From positions 124,001-188,000 of the forward strand of contig NZ_JARXVM010000002.1 of NCBI RefSeq assembly GCF_029892285.1: a stretch of 64,000 bases of DNA. The letters run 5' to 3'. Below are positions 6,799 through 15,334 of the stretch, piece by piece. The notes under the pieces are model-generated. The model saw only the letters and a list, made by a program, of their open reading frames with translations. It had not been told where the DNA came from and searched no databases. The DNA comes from Rhizobium sp. SG_E_25_P2. Lineage in GTDB: Bacteria; Pseudomonadota; Alphaproteobacteria; Rhizobiales; Rhizobiaceae. Each line of letters begins with the position of its first letter. Positions within the stretch are counted from its first letter, which is position 1. Both the position numbers and the translations under genes were made by a program.

Positions 6799-8162
6799 GC
6801 CAAGTCAGATTTTCAGTGATCCCCGCTTGGGTGGTGACGGATCCGCGCCTGAAAGGGCGGGATTTGCAGGTGCTGTGCCTGCTGGGCCGCCATACCGATC
6901 GCGGCGGATGGTGCCGGCGCAGCCAGGTGAAGATGGCCGGTGAAATGGGCGTGGCGCGCTCTACGGTGCAGGCGTCGCTCGATCGGCTGTATGGTCTCGG
7001 CGTCGTAGAGAAACATCAGCAGCAAAGCGCCGATGGCCGCGACAGCGCGCATTGGTATCGCGTCATTCTTGACCAGCCGCCGCCGGCGGGCTTTGCATTT
7101 GCTGCATGGCTGAATGAGGACGGTGAGAATGATATTTCCGAGACTGAGGACGTTGCCGAAAATGCTGGCTCCACCCCTGCCGATATATCGGCAGGGGGTG
7201 CCGGTCCAGAGCTGGCACCCCCTGCCGGCTCTGGACCGGCACCTATTAACGTCCCCTCTTTAACGCCCCCTGATCAACGAAAAGAGAGAGAGGGCGCGAG
7301 CGCGAGGTCTGGAGGAGCGAGAGCAGAGACGGCTGTGGATGACGAGGGCGACGACGAGGCGCGGCTCTTGCGCCGGGTGAAGGCGATGGAAGTTGGGCGC
7401 GGCGGCGGACAGGCCTGGCCGGGATGCATCGGATCATCGACGAGTTGGGCGGCGGGACATTTCGCCAAGCTGACGCCTGAGGAGCGGCGGACGGCCGAAG
7501 AACGGCGCGACGCCTATCTGGCGCTCTGTGCTGCGCAGAAGGTGAAGCCGGTGGCGCTGGGCGTGTATTTCCGCGACCGGAAATGGGAGGGCGTGGCGGA
7601 TGCGACGATTGCAGCGCGGGCCGCGTCGCGCATCAAGGCCGCGCCGTTCGGGCCTGTGTGGGCAGGCATGAAGGCGCTGGCGCTGGCGGCGGGGCCGAAG
7701 CGGATCGAGCTTCCTGATGATGTGCAACGCGAGGTGACGGCGGCCTATGAGGCGTTTGCGTCGCGCTCAGCGACGACAGCGAGCCGCTATCTGATCAGCA
7801 AAGGCCTGCGGGTTGAGGGCGGCAGGCTGGTGTTTCCGGCTGATTTTCGCGAGCGGGAGATTGCGCGGCGGGTGACGAGCCAAGGATATCCCGAGGTGAA
7901 CCATCTGCATGACGAGGCGGGAAAGCGCGAGGCCGTGGTGTGTGAGGCGCGGTTTGCGGGGCTCAAGGATCTCTGCGAGCCGGTTCCTGTCGGCTCGGCG
8001 CTCTATGAAGCGTGGCGGGCTGAGCATGAGCGGCGCGGCTGGCCTTGGCATCCGGACCCCGGCGGCATGCGGGTGGTGTATTTCCCCAAAGGCGGGCCGG
8101 AGGGATTTGACGCTTGGTCTGAGGCGGCGAAGTCGGCGGTGGATGGAGGCGAGGGATGCTGA
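6795..8162 (+). CDS. Phage replication protein with N-terminal winged helix
   Basis: The protein has 455 residues and starts at the ATGA overlap at 6,795; the frame is open farther upstream but that part lies over other genes. Residues 1-95 form a winged helix of the HTH_36 type (PRLKGRDLQVLCLLGRHTD; SQVKMAGEMGVARSTVQASL), as in many phage and plasmid initiators. Residues about 110-170 are a Pro/Gly/Ala linker. The C-terminal part holds amphipathic helices and no visible helicase motifs. The linker DNA contains a dense inverted-repeat block at 7,174-7,243. The lambda O gene carries its origin in the equivalent place. It probably starts phage replication and recruits host helicase; this is inference. 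Confidence 0.7.
   Translation: MSQVRFSVIPAWVVTDPRLKGRDLQVLCLLGRHTDRGGWCRRSQVKMAGEMGVARSTVQASLDRLYGLGVVEKHQQQSADGRDSAHWYRVILDQPPPAGFAFAAWLNEDGENDISETEDVAENAGSTPADISAGGAGPELAPPAGSGPAPINVPSLTPPDQRKEREGASARSGGARAETAVDDEGDDEARLLRRVKAMEVGRGGGQAWPGCIGSSTSWAAGHFAKLTPEERRTAEERRDAYLALCAAQKVKPVALGVYFRDRKWEGVADATIAARAASRIKAAPFGPVWAGMKALALAAGPKRIELPDDVQREVTAAYEAFASRSATTASRYLISKGLRVEGGRLVFPADFREREIARRVTSQGYPEVNHLHDEAGKREAVVCEARFAGLKDLCEPVPVGSALYEAWRAEHERRGWPWHPDPGGMRVVYFPKGGPEGFDAWSEAAKSAVDGGEGC
7174..7243. repeat. Nested inverted repeats, candidate phage replication origin
   Basis: A perfect 24-bp palindrome (7,174-7,197, centre GATATATC) runs into two mutually exclusive hairpins. The first pairs GGCAGGGGGTGCC (7,190-7,202) with GGCACCCCCTGCC (7,214-7,226). 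The second pairs GGTGCCGGTCCAGAGC (7,197-7,212) with GCTCTGGACCGGCACC (7,228-7,243). All lie in the low-complexity linker of the replication gene. Confidence 0.7.
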
Positions 8163-8797
8163 TGATGGCGCATATCCAGATCGACAAGGGCTTCGACATC
8201 CGCGCCATCAAGGACAGAATGACTGCTGAGGAGGCGACGATTGCGGTGTCGCGGATCGCCATGGCGAGCGAGACGGTGGCGGAGGAGTGCGACAGGCGGG
8301 TGTGGATCTGCCTGCATGTGCGCGCCGGTCGCGAGAAGATTGTGGAAAACCTCCTGATCAAGGCAGGCGTGAAGGCGCTCTCGCCGCGCTATGAACCAGA
8401 GGAAGTGGTGCGTCGCGGACGTAAGATCATCAAGCCTGGCGGGCCGATGTTGCCGGGTTATGTGATGGTGCATTGCGGGTATTTGTGGCAGGCGTTCGCC
8501 GGGCTTGAGGCGATCGAGCATGTGCATGGCGTGGTGGGCGGCGTGATGAAGCCGCTTGTGGTGAGTGAGAGAAGCCTGAATGATTTCATTGATTTGGCGG
8601 CTAAATCCGCCAAGGCGAAAGAGACGCCTTTGAACGGGTGGATGGTGGGCGAGACGGCGCGGATCAAGGCCGGGCCTTTCGTTTCTTTCGAGTGCAACAT
8701 TGTGACGCTGACCAAGAAGAAGGCGGAGGTGGAGGTCAGTATTTTTGGCCGTGCGAACAAGATGACATTGCCGCTTGCGACTCTCGAAAAACTGTGA
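8156..8797 (+). CDS. Phage NusG/RfaH-like transcription antitermination factor
   Basis: This 213-residue protein starts at ATG 8,156, seven bases inside the replication gene. After a ~47-residue extension comes an NGN domain (about 48-145: WICLHVRAGREK; MLPGYVMV at 98-105 in place of the usual FPGYVLV). A KOW domain follows at 161-213 (VGETARIKAGPF; ending MTLPLATLEKL). NusG paralogues bind the RNA polymerase clamp and make it ignore terminators. Immediately downstream lie a multi-hairpin RNA segment and an intrinsic terminator before the packaging genes. It is therefore likely to switch on the late operon. The family assignment is firm; the target is inference. Confidence 0.9.
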   Translation: MLMMAHIQIDKGFDIRAIKDRMTAEEATIAVSRIAMASETVAEECDRRVWICLHVRAGREKIVENLLIKAGVKALSPRYEPEEVVRRGRKIIKPGGPMLPGYVMVHCGYLWQAFAGLEAIEHVHGVVGGVMKPLVVSERSLNDFIDLAAKSAKAKETPLNGWMVGETARIKAGPFVSFECNIVTLTKKKAEVEVSIFGRANKMTLPLATLEKL

Positions 8798-8845
8798 GAG
8801 TCATTTGTCACTAGGACGAGTTGAGATCCCTGTGCATCCTTTGAC

Positions 8846-8995
8846 GCCATGGCAGGACCATGGCGGAGCGAGGCGAAAGCCTCCAGGCGGGTAGCCGGTC
8901 AACCCCTTTCCTGAGCCCCTCGGATGAGGGCAGCGATTCAGGGACAGTGCGTAAGCTATGAGATGATGACAGATGAGCCGGCGGAGACGCCGGCT
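8846..8995 (+). ncRNA. Structured leader RNA before the late operon (or cos region)
   Basis: The 214-bp gap between the NusG-like gene and the HNH gene holds no open frame but several hairpins. These are GCCATGG/CCATGGC (8,846-8,864), GAGGC-GAAA-GCCTC with a GNRA loop (8,870-8,883), GGGT/ACCC (8,889-8,905), CCTGA/TCAGG (8,910-8,942) enclosing GCCC(C)TC-GGAT-GAGGGC (8,916-8,931), and a terminator hairpin (8,976-8,995). It could be the loading site of the NusG-like protein, a small RNA, or the cos site of the terminase. Confidence 0.65.
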
Positions 8996-8998
8996 TTT
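8976..8998 (+). terminator. Intrinsic terminator upstream of HNH/terminase
   Basis: An 8-bp stem AGCCGGCG/CGCCGGCT with a GAGA loop is followed by TTTTGTGTGTTT. It lies only about 15 bases before the HNH gene, so late transcription must either pass it or start between it and the gene. Confidence 0.8.
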
Positions 8999-9011
8999 GT
9001 GTGTTTAGAGT

Positions 9012-9395
9012 ATGGTTCTCAAGTCTCTGCCTCCGCGCCTTGGCCCTGATCGTTCGCGCTCTGGCGGAAACTCAAGACAAGAGGCGGAAGCCGAGCGCTT
9101 GAGAGAGCGCGACCGTTCGGTCAAATGGCGCGGTTGGTATAAGACCGAGAGATGGCGCAGGCTGCGCGAAGAGGTGCTTATCCGTGATGGATACATCTGC
9201 CAACAAACGGGCGTGATCTGCTCGGGCAAGTATCCTGCGCGGAACAGTCCCGTCGCTGACCACAAAGAGCCGCATCGTGGCGATGAGGCGTTGTTCTGGG
9301 ATATCAACAATATCCAGACCGTCAGTAAGGAATATCACGACACGGTCAAGCAGAAGCAGGAGCGCGCCCAACCGCGCGGCATTCTCGACTTCTGA
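9012..9395 (+). CDS. HNH endonuclease of the packaging module
   Basis: This 127-residue protein has an HNH fold. A Cys pair (Cys63, Cys70) and the beta-beta-alpha core VADHKEPHRGDEALFWDINN (with His84 and Asn100) are followed by IQTVSKEYHDTVKQK (His109). The N-terminal ~40 residues are basic and charged. Genes of this type next to terminase are common in HK97-like phages, where the HNH protein (for example HK97 gp74) assists terminase cutting at cos. The ATG at 9,012 has only a weak ribosome site (AGAG). A cos packaging strategy is inferred from the pairing. Confidence 0.9.
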   Translation: MVLKSLPPRLGPDRSRSGGNSRQEAEAERLRERDRSVKWRGWYKTERWRRLREEVLIRDGYICQQTGVICSGKYPARNSPVADHKEPHRGDEALFWDINNIQTVSKEYHDTVKQKQERAQPRGILDF

Positions 9396-9474
9396 TCAAA
9401 GGGAGGGGGAGGGTCGAAACCTCAGACCCCTCATCCTATGGACCCGCGTCCCCCACATTCAGAGATTTTTTCCT

Positions 9475-9990
9475 GTGGTGAGCGAAATTTCTTCGGAGGC
9501 CAAGATCTTCGACCTCTTTGGAAAAGAGGTTGAGCCGATCCGTGACCGGCGTGGTCGTCCGTCGTTTAAGAAAGACAAGGCGAATCAAGACTTTGTCATG
9601 GTGCGCGTTGCTGCGGGCTGGACGCATAAGCGCATTTCCGAAGACATGGGCATCGACGAAAAGACTTTGCGCAAACATTTTTCCCGTGAGCTGGAAATGG
9701 GGGCGGTCTTTGTGGATGGGCTTATCCTTGATGTCCTTATGAAGCGTGTTCGTGATGGACATACGCCTTCGATCAAAGAACTGCGGGCAAGGCTGCAAGA
9801 GGCTGGGCCGCAAGCGCCTCGCAATCGGCCTGGTCATGGCAAGAATGAAGCCGATGACGAAAGCGAAGAGGACGCCGATGTCGCTGAAGTCGCCGCGCCG
9901 GTTGGTAAAAAGGAGCAGCGCATTCAGGACGCGCAGATGATCCCCGAAGATTACGGCGATATCTTCGAGCGCATGAACAGGCGGCATTGA
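9475..9990 (+). CDS. Terminase small subunit-like protein
   Basis: The protein has about 171 residues from GTG 9,475 (a second GTG at 9,478 is equally possible, and neither has a strong ribosome site). An N-terminal helix-turn-helix is visible (FVMVRVAAGWTHKRISEDMG, then IDEKTLRKHF), followed by a helical oligomerisation region and an acidic tail (DDESEEDADVAEV). This layout fits a small terminase that binds cos/pac DNA and hands it to the large subunit. The stop overlaps the large-subunit start (TGATG). Confidence 0.75.
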   Translation: MVSEISSEAKIFDLFGKEVEPIRDRRGRPSFKKDKANQDFVMVRVAAGWTHKRISEDMGIDEKTLRKHFSRELEMGAVFVDGLILDVLMKRVRDGHTPSIKELRARLQEAGPQAPRNRPGHGKNEADDESEEDADVAEVAAPVGKKEQRIQDAQMIPEDYGDIFERMNRRH

Positions 9991-11726
9991 TGAGCGGGGT
10001 TTCCTTTGCTTGTCCAGACTGGTTTGACCGGCTCAAGGATGGACGGACGCCTATCCCTGATCTTCCGCTCGATCCGGTTCTCGCTGATTGCGCTGTGGCG
10101 TTGTTCAACAAATTGCGAGTGCCCGATATTCGCGGCATGCCGACGATGGAGGAGGTCGCCGGTGAATGGATGCGTGACATCGTTCGCGCAGCATTCGGCT
10201 CCATAGACGCTGTCACCGGAAAGCGGTTTGTCGGCGAGGTCTTTAACCTGGTGCCGAAAAAGAACGGCAAGACGACAAACGCGGCAGCTCTCGGGTTGAT
10301 TGCGTTGATGATGAACCGGCGCCCGAACATAGACGGGATGATTGTTGGGCCGACGCAGGAAGTGGCGCAAAAATGCTTTGAGCAGGCAAGCGCCATGATC
10401 GCCGCCGACGAATATCTGAACCGGCGTTTTCGCGTTATCGAGCATAAAAAGACAATACTGGATTTGCATGTGGATCCCGAAACCGGCGTTCGCATGAATG
10501 CGAAGCTCAAGATCAAGAGCTTTGATCCAAAAGTGGTGACTGGCTCCATTCCTGCCTTCGCCATTCTCGATGAGCTGCATGTCATGGCGCATGCGAGCTT
10601 TGCCAGCCGCGTCATCGGGCAGATCCGGGGTGGGATGATCACGAATGAAGAAAGCCTTCTGATCATCATCACGACGCAATCCGAGGTGCCGCCGTTCGGT
10701 GTTTTCAAAGATGAACTGAATTATGCGCGGGGCGTTCGCGATGGCAGGATCACCCAAGACGTTCGCATGTTGCCGATCCTCTATGAATTCCCCGAGGCCA
10801 TGCAGATATCGCGCGACAAGCCCTGGCGCGATCCGGCGAACTGGCCGTTGGTGCTGCCGAATCTAGGACGATCGGTAACGGTTGATCGCCTTCGCTCGGA
10901 ATGGAACACCGCGCAGGAAAAAGGTGAGTCGAGCGCGCGTGAGTGGGCCTCGCAGCATCTCAATGTCCAGATCGGACTAGCGCTGCATTCTGATCGCTGG
11001 ATCGGAGCGGATTATTGGGAGGCGGCGGCGGATCGGCGCATCACACTCGACTATATCAAGCAAAACTCCGATGTTGTCGTTGTGGGCGGGGATGTCGGAG
11101 GTCTTGAGGATCTTTGGGGGCTTGCTGTTCTTGGCCGGCATAAGGTCACGCGCCACTGGATGCTTTGGGTGAAGGCTTGGTGCCAGCCGATCGTTCTTGA
11201 GCGGCACAAGGAGATTGCCGAAAAGCTGCGGGGGTTTGAGGCTGATGGCGATCTCGTCATTTGCGACCGCGTCACGCAGGACGCCGAGGAGGCCGCCGCC
11301 ATCATTGTTGATCTTCGTGATTGCGGCCTCCTGCCGAACGAGGGCGGCATTGGGCTCGACCCTGCTGGCGTTCCCGCGTTGCTCGAAGAGTTGGCGCTTT
11401 ATGGAGTTGGGTCGCCTTGCACGGCGTCTGTCAGCCAGGGTTACCGGCTTTCTGCGGCAATCTTCGGCACGGAACGGAAGCTGGCCGATGGAACTTTTAA
11501 GCATTGCGGATCTCCTTTGCTGCTTGATTGCGTTGGCAACGTCATGGCTGAAGCGCGGGGGCAGAACATCTATCTGCAGAAGCGTTCGGCTTCTGCAAAG
11601 ATTGACCCGCTGATGGCGGGATTCAACGCCGTCGAGATGATGAGCCGGAACCCGGACGCCGCAGTCGCTGCGACATCGCCCTGGGATGACCCCAATTTTT
11701 CGCTGTTAGGATCGCTCAATGGGTAA
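9990..11726 (+). CDS. Terminase large subunit
   Basis: This 578-residue packaging motor has an ATPase with Walker A VPKKNGKT (88-95) and Walker B AFAILDE (189-195), then a coupling region LLIIITTQSE. The C-terminal RNase H-like nuclease carries Asp in VVGGDVGG, with further acidic positions in VICDRVTQDAEEAA and IGLDPAG. It cuts concatemers and pumps DNA into the prohead through the portal. Length and motif order are those of HK97-family TerL. ATG 9,990 overlaps the upstream stop; an adjoining TTG three bases earlier is less likely. Confidence 0.95.
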   Translation: MSGVSFACPDWFDRLKDGRTPIPDLPLDPVLADCAVALFNKLRVPDIRGMPTMEEVAGEWMRDIVRAAFGSIDAVTGKRFVGEVFNLVPKKNGKTTNAAALGLIALMMNRRPNIDGMIVGPTQEVAQKCFEQASAMIAADEYLNRRFRVIEHKKTILDLHVDPETGVRMNAKLKIKSFDPKVVTGSIPAFAILDELHVMAHASFASRVIGQIRGGMITNEESLLIIITTQSEVPPFGVFKDELNYARGVRDGRITQDVRMLPILYEFPEAMQISRDKPWRDPANWPLVLPNLGRSVTVDRLRSEWNTAQEKGESSAREWASQHLNVQIGLALHSDRWIGADYWEAAADRRITLDYIKQNSDVVVVGGDVGGLEDLWGLAVLGRHKVTRHWMLWVKAWCQPIVLERHKEIAEKLRGFEADGDLVICDRVTQDAEEAAAIIVDLRDCGLLPNEGGIGLDPAGVPALLEELALYGVGSPCTASVSQGYRLSAAIFGTERKLADGTFKHCGSPLLLDCVGNVMAEARGQNIYLQKRSASAKIDPLMAGFNAVEMMSRNPDAAVAATSPWDDPNFSLLGSLNG

Positions 11727-12978
11727 GACCAAGGCCGCCAGGCGTGAACAGCGTAGCGCCACGATAGAGAACCCGACAGTTCCCGTGAGCGCCGAGAATT
11801 TCATGGCGTTTTTCGGGATCGCGACTGCGGATCTACCGCATGTGACGGTTGACTCTGCGCTGTCTGTTCCGGCTGTGCTGGCAGCGGTCACTTTTCTTTC
11901 TCGCACGTTGGCGGCCCTGCCGAAGCGTGTGAAGCGCGAAGCAAAAGATGGAGAGGAACTCGTCGGGGGACGTATCCAGGCGCTGGTCGATGATGCGCCA
12001 AACGACGAAGAGGGCGCATTCAAATTCTGGCAGTATTTTTGGCAGCAGGTGTTTACTGGCGGACGGGGATTGGCCTGGATCGAGAGAAGCGGCAATACCG
12101 TTCTCAATCTTTGGGCGCTTGACCCAAATCGAACAACGATTTCCCGCATTGGCGGAAAGCTCCGTTATAGCTGTGACGGTGTGACCTACGATGCCTCGGA
12201 AGTCATCGATATTCCGTTCATGCTCCGCCATGACCGCACGTTGCACTATGGTCCGATCGGGCGTGCCGCAAAAGCTATTCAGCTTGCTCTTGCGATGAAC
12301 GATTATGGGTCGAACTTCTTCGCCGGCGGCGGTGTTCCACCGCTTTCGCTTGAAGGGCCTTTGCCTGCGGGCGGCGATGCTCTTAAGCGCGCGCAGTCGG
12401 ATATCAGGCGCTCGATCGATGCGGCCAAGAGCAGCAACGACCCGGTGTTTCCGATTCCGGCTGGCTACAAGCTCAACCCTGTGGGCTTCGATCCGGCCAA
12501 GGGGCAGATGGTCGAAGCGAGGCTATTTCAGATTCAGGAAATCGCGCGTGCATGGCAGATCCCGCCCAACTTCCTACAGGATCTCAGCAAGGCGACGTTT
12601 GCTAATGTCGAGCAGGGCGATCTCTATCTGGTGAAGCATCTGATCGGGCAATGGGCGCAGGCGGCTGAAGACGAACTTAGCCTCAAACTGTTTGGCCGGT
12701 TTTCGAACCGCTATGTCGAGCACGATCTCGATGGATTGATGCGCGGTGACTTCCTGTCGCGCATGAATGGTCTTGCCCAAGCAATCCAGACCGCGCAGCT
12801 GACACCAAATGAGGCGCGCGCCGCGAATGGCCGGTCGCGGCATTCAAACCCGAAGGCAAACGATCTCTTGATTCAGGGGGCGACGGTTCCGCTCGGGACA
12901 TCGTCACCGTCTGGCGGCGGCAATCCGCTGGGCGCCGATTCAAACGCAAATGGTGGGGATGGCAATGTCAGCCAATGA
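11719..12978 (+). CDS. Portal protein (HK97 family)
   Basis: The 419-residue protein overlaps the terminase end by eight bases. It has the HK97 gp3-type fold: an early VDSALSVPAVLAAVTFLSRTLA helix region, a middle wing (AWIERSGNTVLNLWALDP), and the late IARAWQIPPNFLQDLSKATFANVEQGD segment typical of this family. The C-terminal tail is Ser/Gly-rich and disordered. Twelve copies form the DNA gate at the capsid vertex and dock the terminase. Confidence 0.95.
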   Translation: MGKTKAARREQRSATIENPTVPVSAENFMAFFGIATADLPHVTVDSALSVPAVLAAVTFLSRTLAALPKRVKREAKDGEELVGGRIQALVDDAPNDEEGAFKFWQYFWQQVFTGGRGLAWIERSGNTVLNLWALDPNRTTISRIGGKLRYSCDGVTYDASEVIDIPFMLRHDRTLHYGPIGRAAKAIQLALAMNDYGSNFFAGGGVPPLSLEGPLPAGGDALKRAQSDIRRSIDAAKSSNDPVFPIPAGYKLNPVGFDPAKGQMVEARLFQIQEIARAWQIPPNFLQDLSKATFANVEQGDLYLVKHLIGQWAQAAEDELSLKLFGRFSNRYVEHDLDGLMRGDFLSRMNGLAQAIQTAQLTPNEARAANGRSRHSNPKANDLLIQGATVPLGTSSPSGGGNPLGADSNANGGDGNVSQ

Positions 12979-13573
12979 GATCGAACATCGCAGCGTTGTA
13001 ATTCCCGTCGAGTATAGGGACGCTGATGGCGAGAAATCTATGGCCGTGGCTGGCTATGCTGCTGTCTTCGGTCAGAAGGCGCAGATCTGCGCTGATTTTG
13101 TCGAAGTTTTTGCGCGGGGCGCGTTTCAGAATTCTTTGCGTTCGGCTGATGTCAGAGCTTATTTCGGCCATGATCGCTCTCGCGTCCTGGGTCGCGCTAA
13201 GGCGCGGACGTTGCGCGTCAAGGAGGACAGTAAGGGCCTCGCTGTAGAAATTGATCTGCCTGATACAACGGATGGACGCGACGCGCGCACGCTAATTGCG
13301 CGCGGCGATATCTCCGGTATGTCGATCGGTTTTCGGACTGTTCGCGACGAGTGGGATATGTCGCAACAGCCGGCGCTCCGCACCATCCACGAAGCGACAT
13401 TGCTCGAAGTCTCCATTGTGTCCGAGCCGGCCTATGACGGCACGTCCATCGCTCTCCGCTCGCTCGACGCTGCTCGCAGTGAGCAGCGGCAGAAGAATTT
13501 CAGCGCCGCCGCGCGTCGCGTCGGTATGAAAATTTCCCTCGACCTGACCACCAGGCTGAGGAGTAAAGCCTAG
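12965..13573 (+). CDS. Prohead serine protease (S78, HK97 gp4-like)
   Basis: The protein has 202 residues. ATG 12,965 was chosen because TGGGG sits six bases upstream; in-frame ATGs at 12,950 and 12,959 are alternatives. Family motifs are AYFGHDRSRVLG (with His69) and GDISGMSIGF (about 114-123, with the catalytic Ser), followed by LLEVSIVSEPAYDGTSI. It cleaves the scaffold domain of the capsid protein during maturation, then itself. It lies directly before the capsid gene. Confidence 0.95.
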   Translation: MSANEIEHRSVVIPVEYRDADGEKSMAVAGYAAVFGQKAQICADFVEVFARGAFQNSLRSADVRAYFGHDRSRVLGRAKARTLRVKEDSKGLAVEIDLPDTTDGRDARTLIARGDISGMSIGFRTVRDEWDMSQQPALRTIHEATLLEVSIVSEPAYDGTSIALRSLDAARSEQRQKNFSAAARRVGMKISLDLTTRLRSKA

Positions 13574-13619
13574 GCTCCCGCCGAAGCCCAATCCCTTCAA
13601 CCCATCGAAAGGAAATGCG

Positions 13620-14912
13620 ATGTCTGTTCGCATCAAGGAACTGCGGGAAAAGCAGGCGACCCATGTCGCCGAAGCCCGCGAACGTCTGGATCAGATCGGC
13701 AAGACCACCGACGAGGCCCGCGCCAAGGAGCTCGAAACTCAGCATGACGCCGCCATGGCGGAATATGACCGGCTGGAAAAGCTGATCGAGCGCGAAGAGC
13801 GCTTCGCCGTGATCGAGAAAAGCGTCGCTGAACGCGAAGAGGAAAGCCGCGCCGCGCGCCGGCCTGGCTCGAAAGCGAGCATCGAAGGGCGCGGCACCGA
13901 CGAGGGCGAGAGCAAGCTCGAATATCGCTCCGTGTTTCACAAATTTCTGCGCGAGGGCGCCGATATCAGCGCTATGAGCACCGAAGAGCGTGCAGTGCTC
14001 AAATCCGGCATCGACGAGCGGGCGGCTGTCGAATTGCGCGCGCAGACTGCTGGCACCACGACCGCCGGCGGCTTCACCGTGCCGACTGAGCTGGACGCCA
14101 ACATCATCCGGTCGATGAAGGCCTGGGGGCCGATGTATGACGAGGACATCTGCACGACAATTTCGACGGCGTCTGGCTCGGCGCTCAAGCTCCCGACGGT
14201 CGATGATACGGCGGTGACTGCGGTGTCGCACACCGAAGCAACGGCGCTAACCGATACCGGCGCAAAGGATGTCACTTTCGGCCAAAAGTCTCTCGACGCG
14301 TATGTGTTCGACACGCAGTTCGTGCGCTGGTCGATGGAGCTGTCGCAGGACTCGATCATCAATGTCGAGGCGCTGCTGGCCTCGCTCCTGGCCGAACGCC
14401 TTGGTCGCATTGCCAATAGCCAGTTGACGATCGGATCTGGCTCAAGTGCGCCGAATGGCGTCGTCACCGCTGCTACCCTCGGCAAGACGGCGGCAGCGAC
14501 CGGGGCGATCACCTGGGATGAAATCATCGATCTCGAGCACTCTGTCGACCCCGCCTATCGGACTTCGCCGAAGGCCCGCTACATGTTCAACGATTCTACG
14601 CTGCAGGCTTGCCGGAAGCTCAAGGATGGCCAAGGCAATTATCTCTGGCAGATGGGCGATGTGCAGAAGGGCGTTCCGGGCTCGTTCAATGGTCGGCCCT
14701 ACAGCATCAATCAGGCGATGGCGCCGATCGCCACCGGCGCCAAAACCGTGCTGTTTGGCGACTTCGGCAAATATTTCGTTCGCAAGGTCGGTGGCATCAC
14801 CATCGGCGTGTTGCGCGAGCGCTTCTGGCCGGATCTCGGTATTGCCGGCTTGATCCGCTTCGACGGCGAATTGGGCGACAGCGCCGCCATCAAGTATTTG
14901 CAGCAGGCCTGA
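13620..14912 (+). CDS. Major capsid protein (HK97 gp5-like)
   Basis: This 430-residue protein is preceded by AAAGGAAA. Residues 1-~105 form a charged coiled coil, the delta/scaffold domain that the protease removes. The shell domain starts around the TAGTTTAGGFTVP stretch (about residues 143-155), and the E-loop, P- and A-domain pattern follows to the C-terminus (DGELGDSAAIKYLQQA). There is no separate scaffold gene, which agrees with scaffolding by the fused delta domain. It forms the icosahedral head. Confidence 0.95.
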   Translation: MSVRIKELREKQATHVAEARERLDQIGKTTDEARAKELETQHDAAMAEYDRLEKLIEREERFAVIEKSVAEREEESRAARRPGSKASIEGRGTDEGESKLEYRSVFHKFLREGADISAMSTEERAVLKSGIDERAAVELRAQTAGTTTAGGFTVPTELDANIIRSMKAWGPMYDEDICTTISTASGSALKLPTVDDTAVTAVSHTEATALTDTGAKDVTFGQKSLDAYVFDTQFVRWSMELSQDSIINVEALLASLLAERLGRIANSQLTIGSGSSAPNGVVTAATLGKTAAATGAITWDEIIDLEHSVDPAYRTSPKARYMFNDSTLQACRKLKDGQGNYLWQMGDVQKGVPGSFNGRPYSINQAMAPIATGAKTVLFGDFGKYFVRKVGGITIGVLRERFWPDLGIAGLIRFDGELGDSAAIKYLQQA

Positions 14913-14971
14913 GATTGGCTTGTATCGGCGGGCGCTGTCTGCGCCCGCTTCACAAACCAATGGAGTGGATC

Positions 14972-15334
14972 ATGAAAATCAAGATGCTTGAAAGCATGGC
15001 GGGCGTCGGATTTGCGCTCGCGATCGGTGAAGAGACTGATCGGTTTGGCGACGAAGAGGCCAAGCGGATCATCAAGGCCGGCTTTGCCGAAAAGGCAGCT
15101 CCCCCTGTTGTCAAGAAGCCGGCAACCAAGGCGGAATGGGATGCAGAGCGCGAAACGCTGCTTGCCGATCGCGCCAGCGAACAGGAGGAGCTTGCCATGC
15201 TTAAGGAGCAGCAGGCGGCTCTTCAGGCTCGCCTTGATCAACTGGAGGGCTTCCACGCTTCGGTGATCGCGTCGCTTCCGGCGACGGCGGGCGTCGAAAC
15301 GACCGAAGCCGCTGCTGCTCCCGAGATCCGCTGA
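14972..15334 (+). CDS. Head-region hypothetical protein with coiled coil
   Basis: The product has 120 residues from ATG 14,972, preceded by TGGAG (an ATG at 14,960 would add four). The N-terminal ~38 residues resemble a small fold with KMLESMAGVGFALAIGEE. The middle is a charged coiled coil (about 50-95) and the tail is Ala/Glu-rich. Genes of this kind often sit between capsid and connector in alphaproteobacterial siphophages. It may be a head decoration or completion factor, but no function is established. Its stop overlaps the next start. Confidence 0.65.
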   Translation: MKIKMLESMAGVGFALAIGEETDRFGDEEAKRIIKAGFAEKAAPPVVKKPATKAEWDAERETLLADRASEQEELAMLKEQQAALQARLDQLEGFHASVIASLPATAGVETTEAAAAPEIR

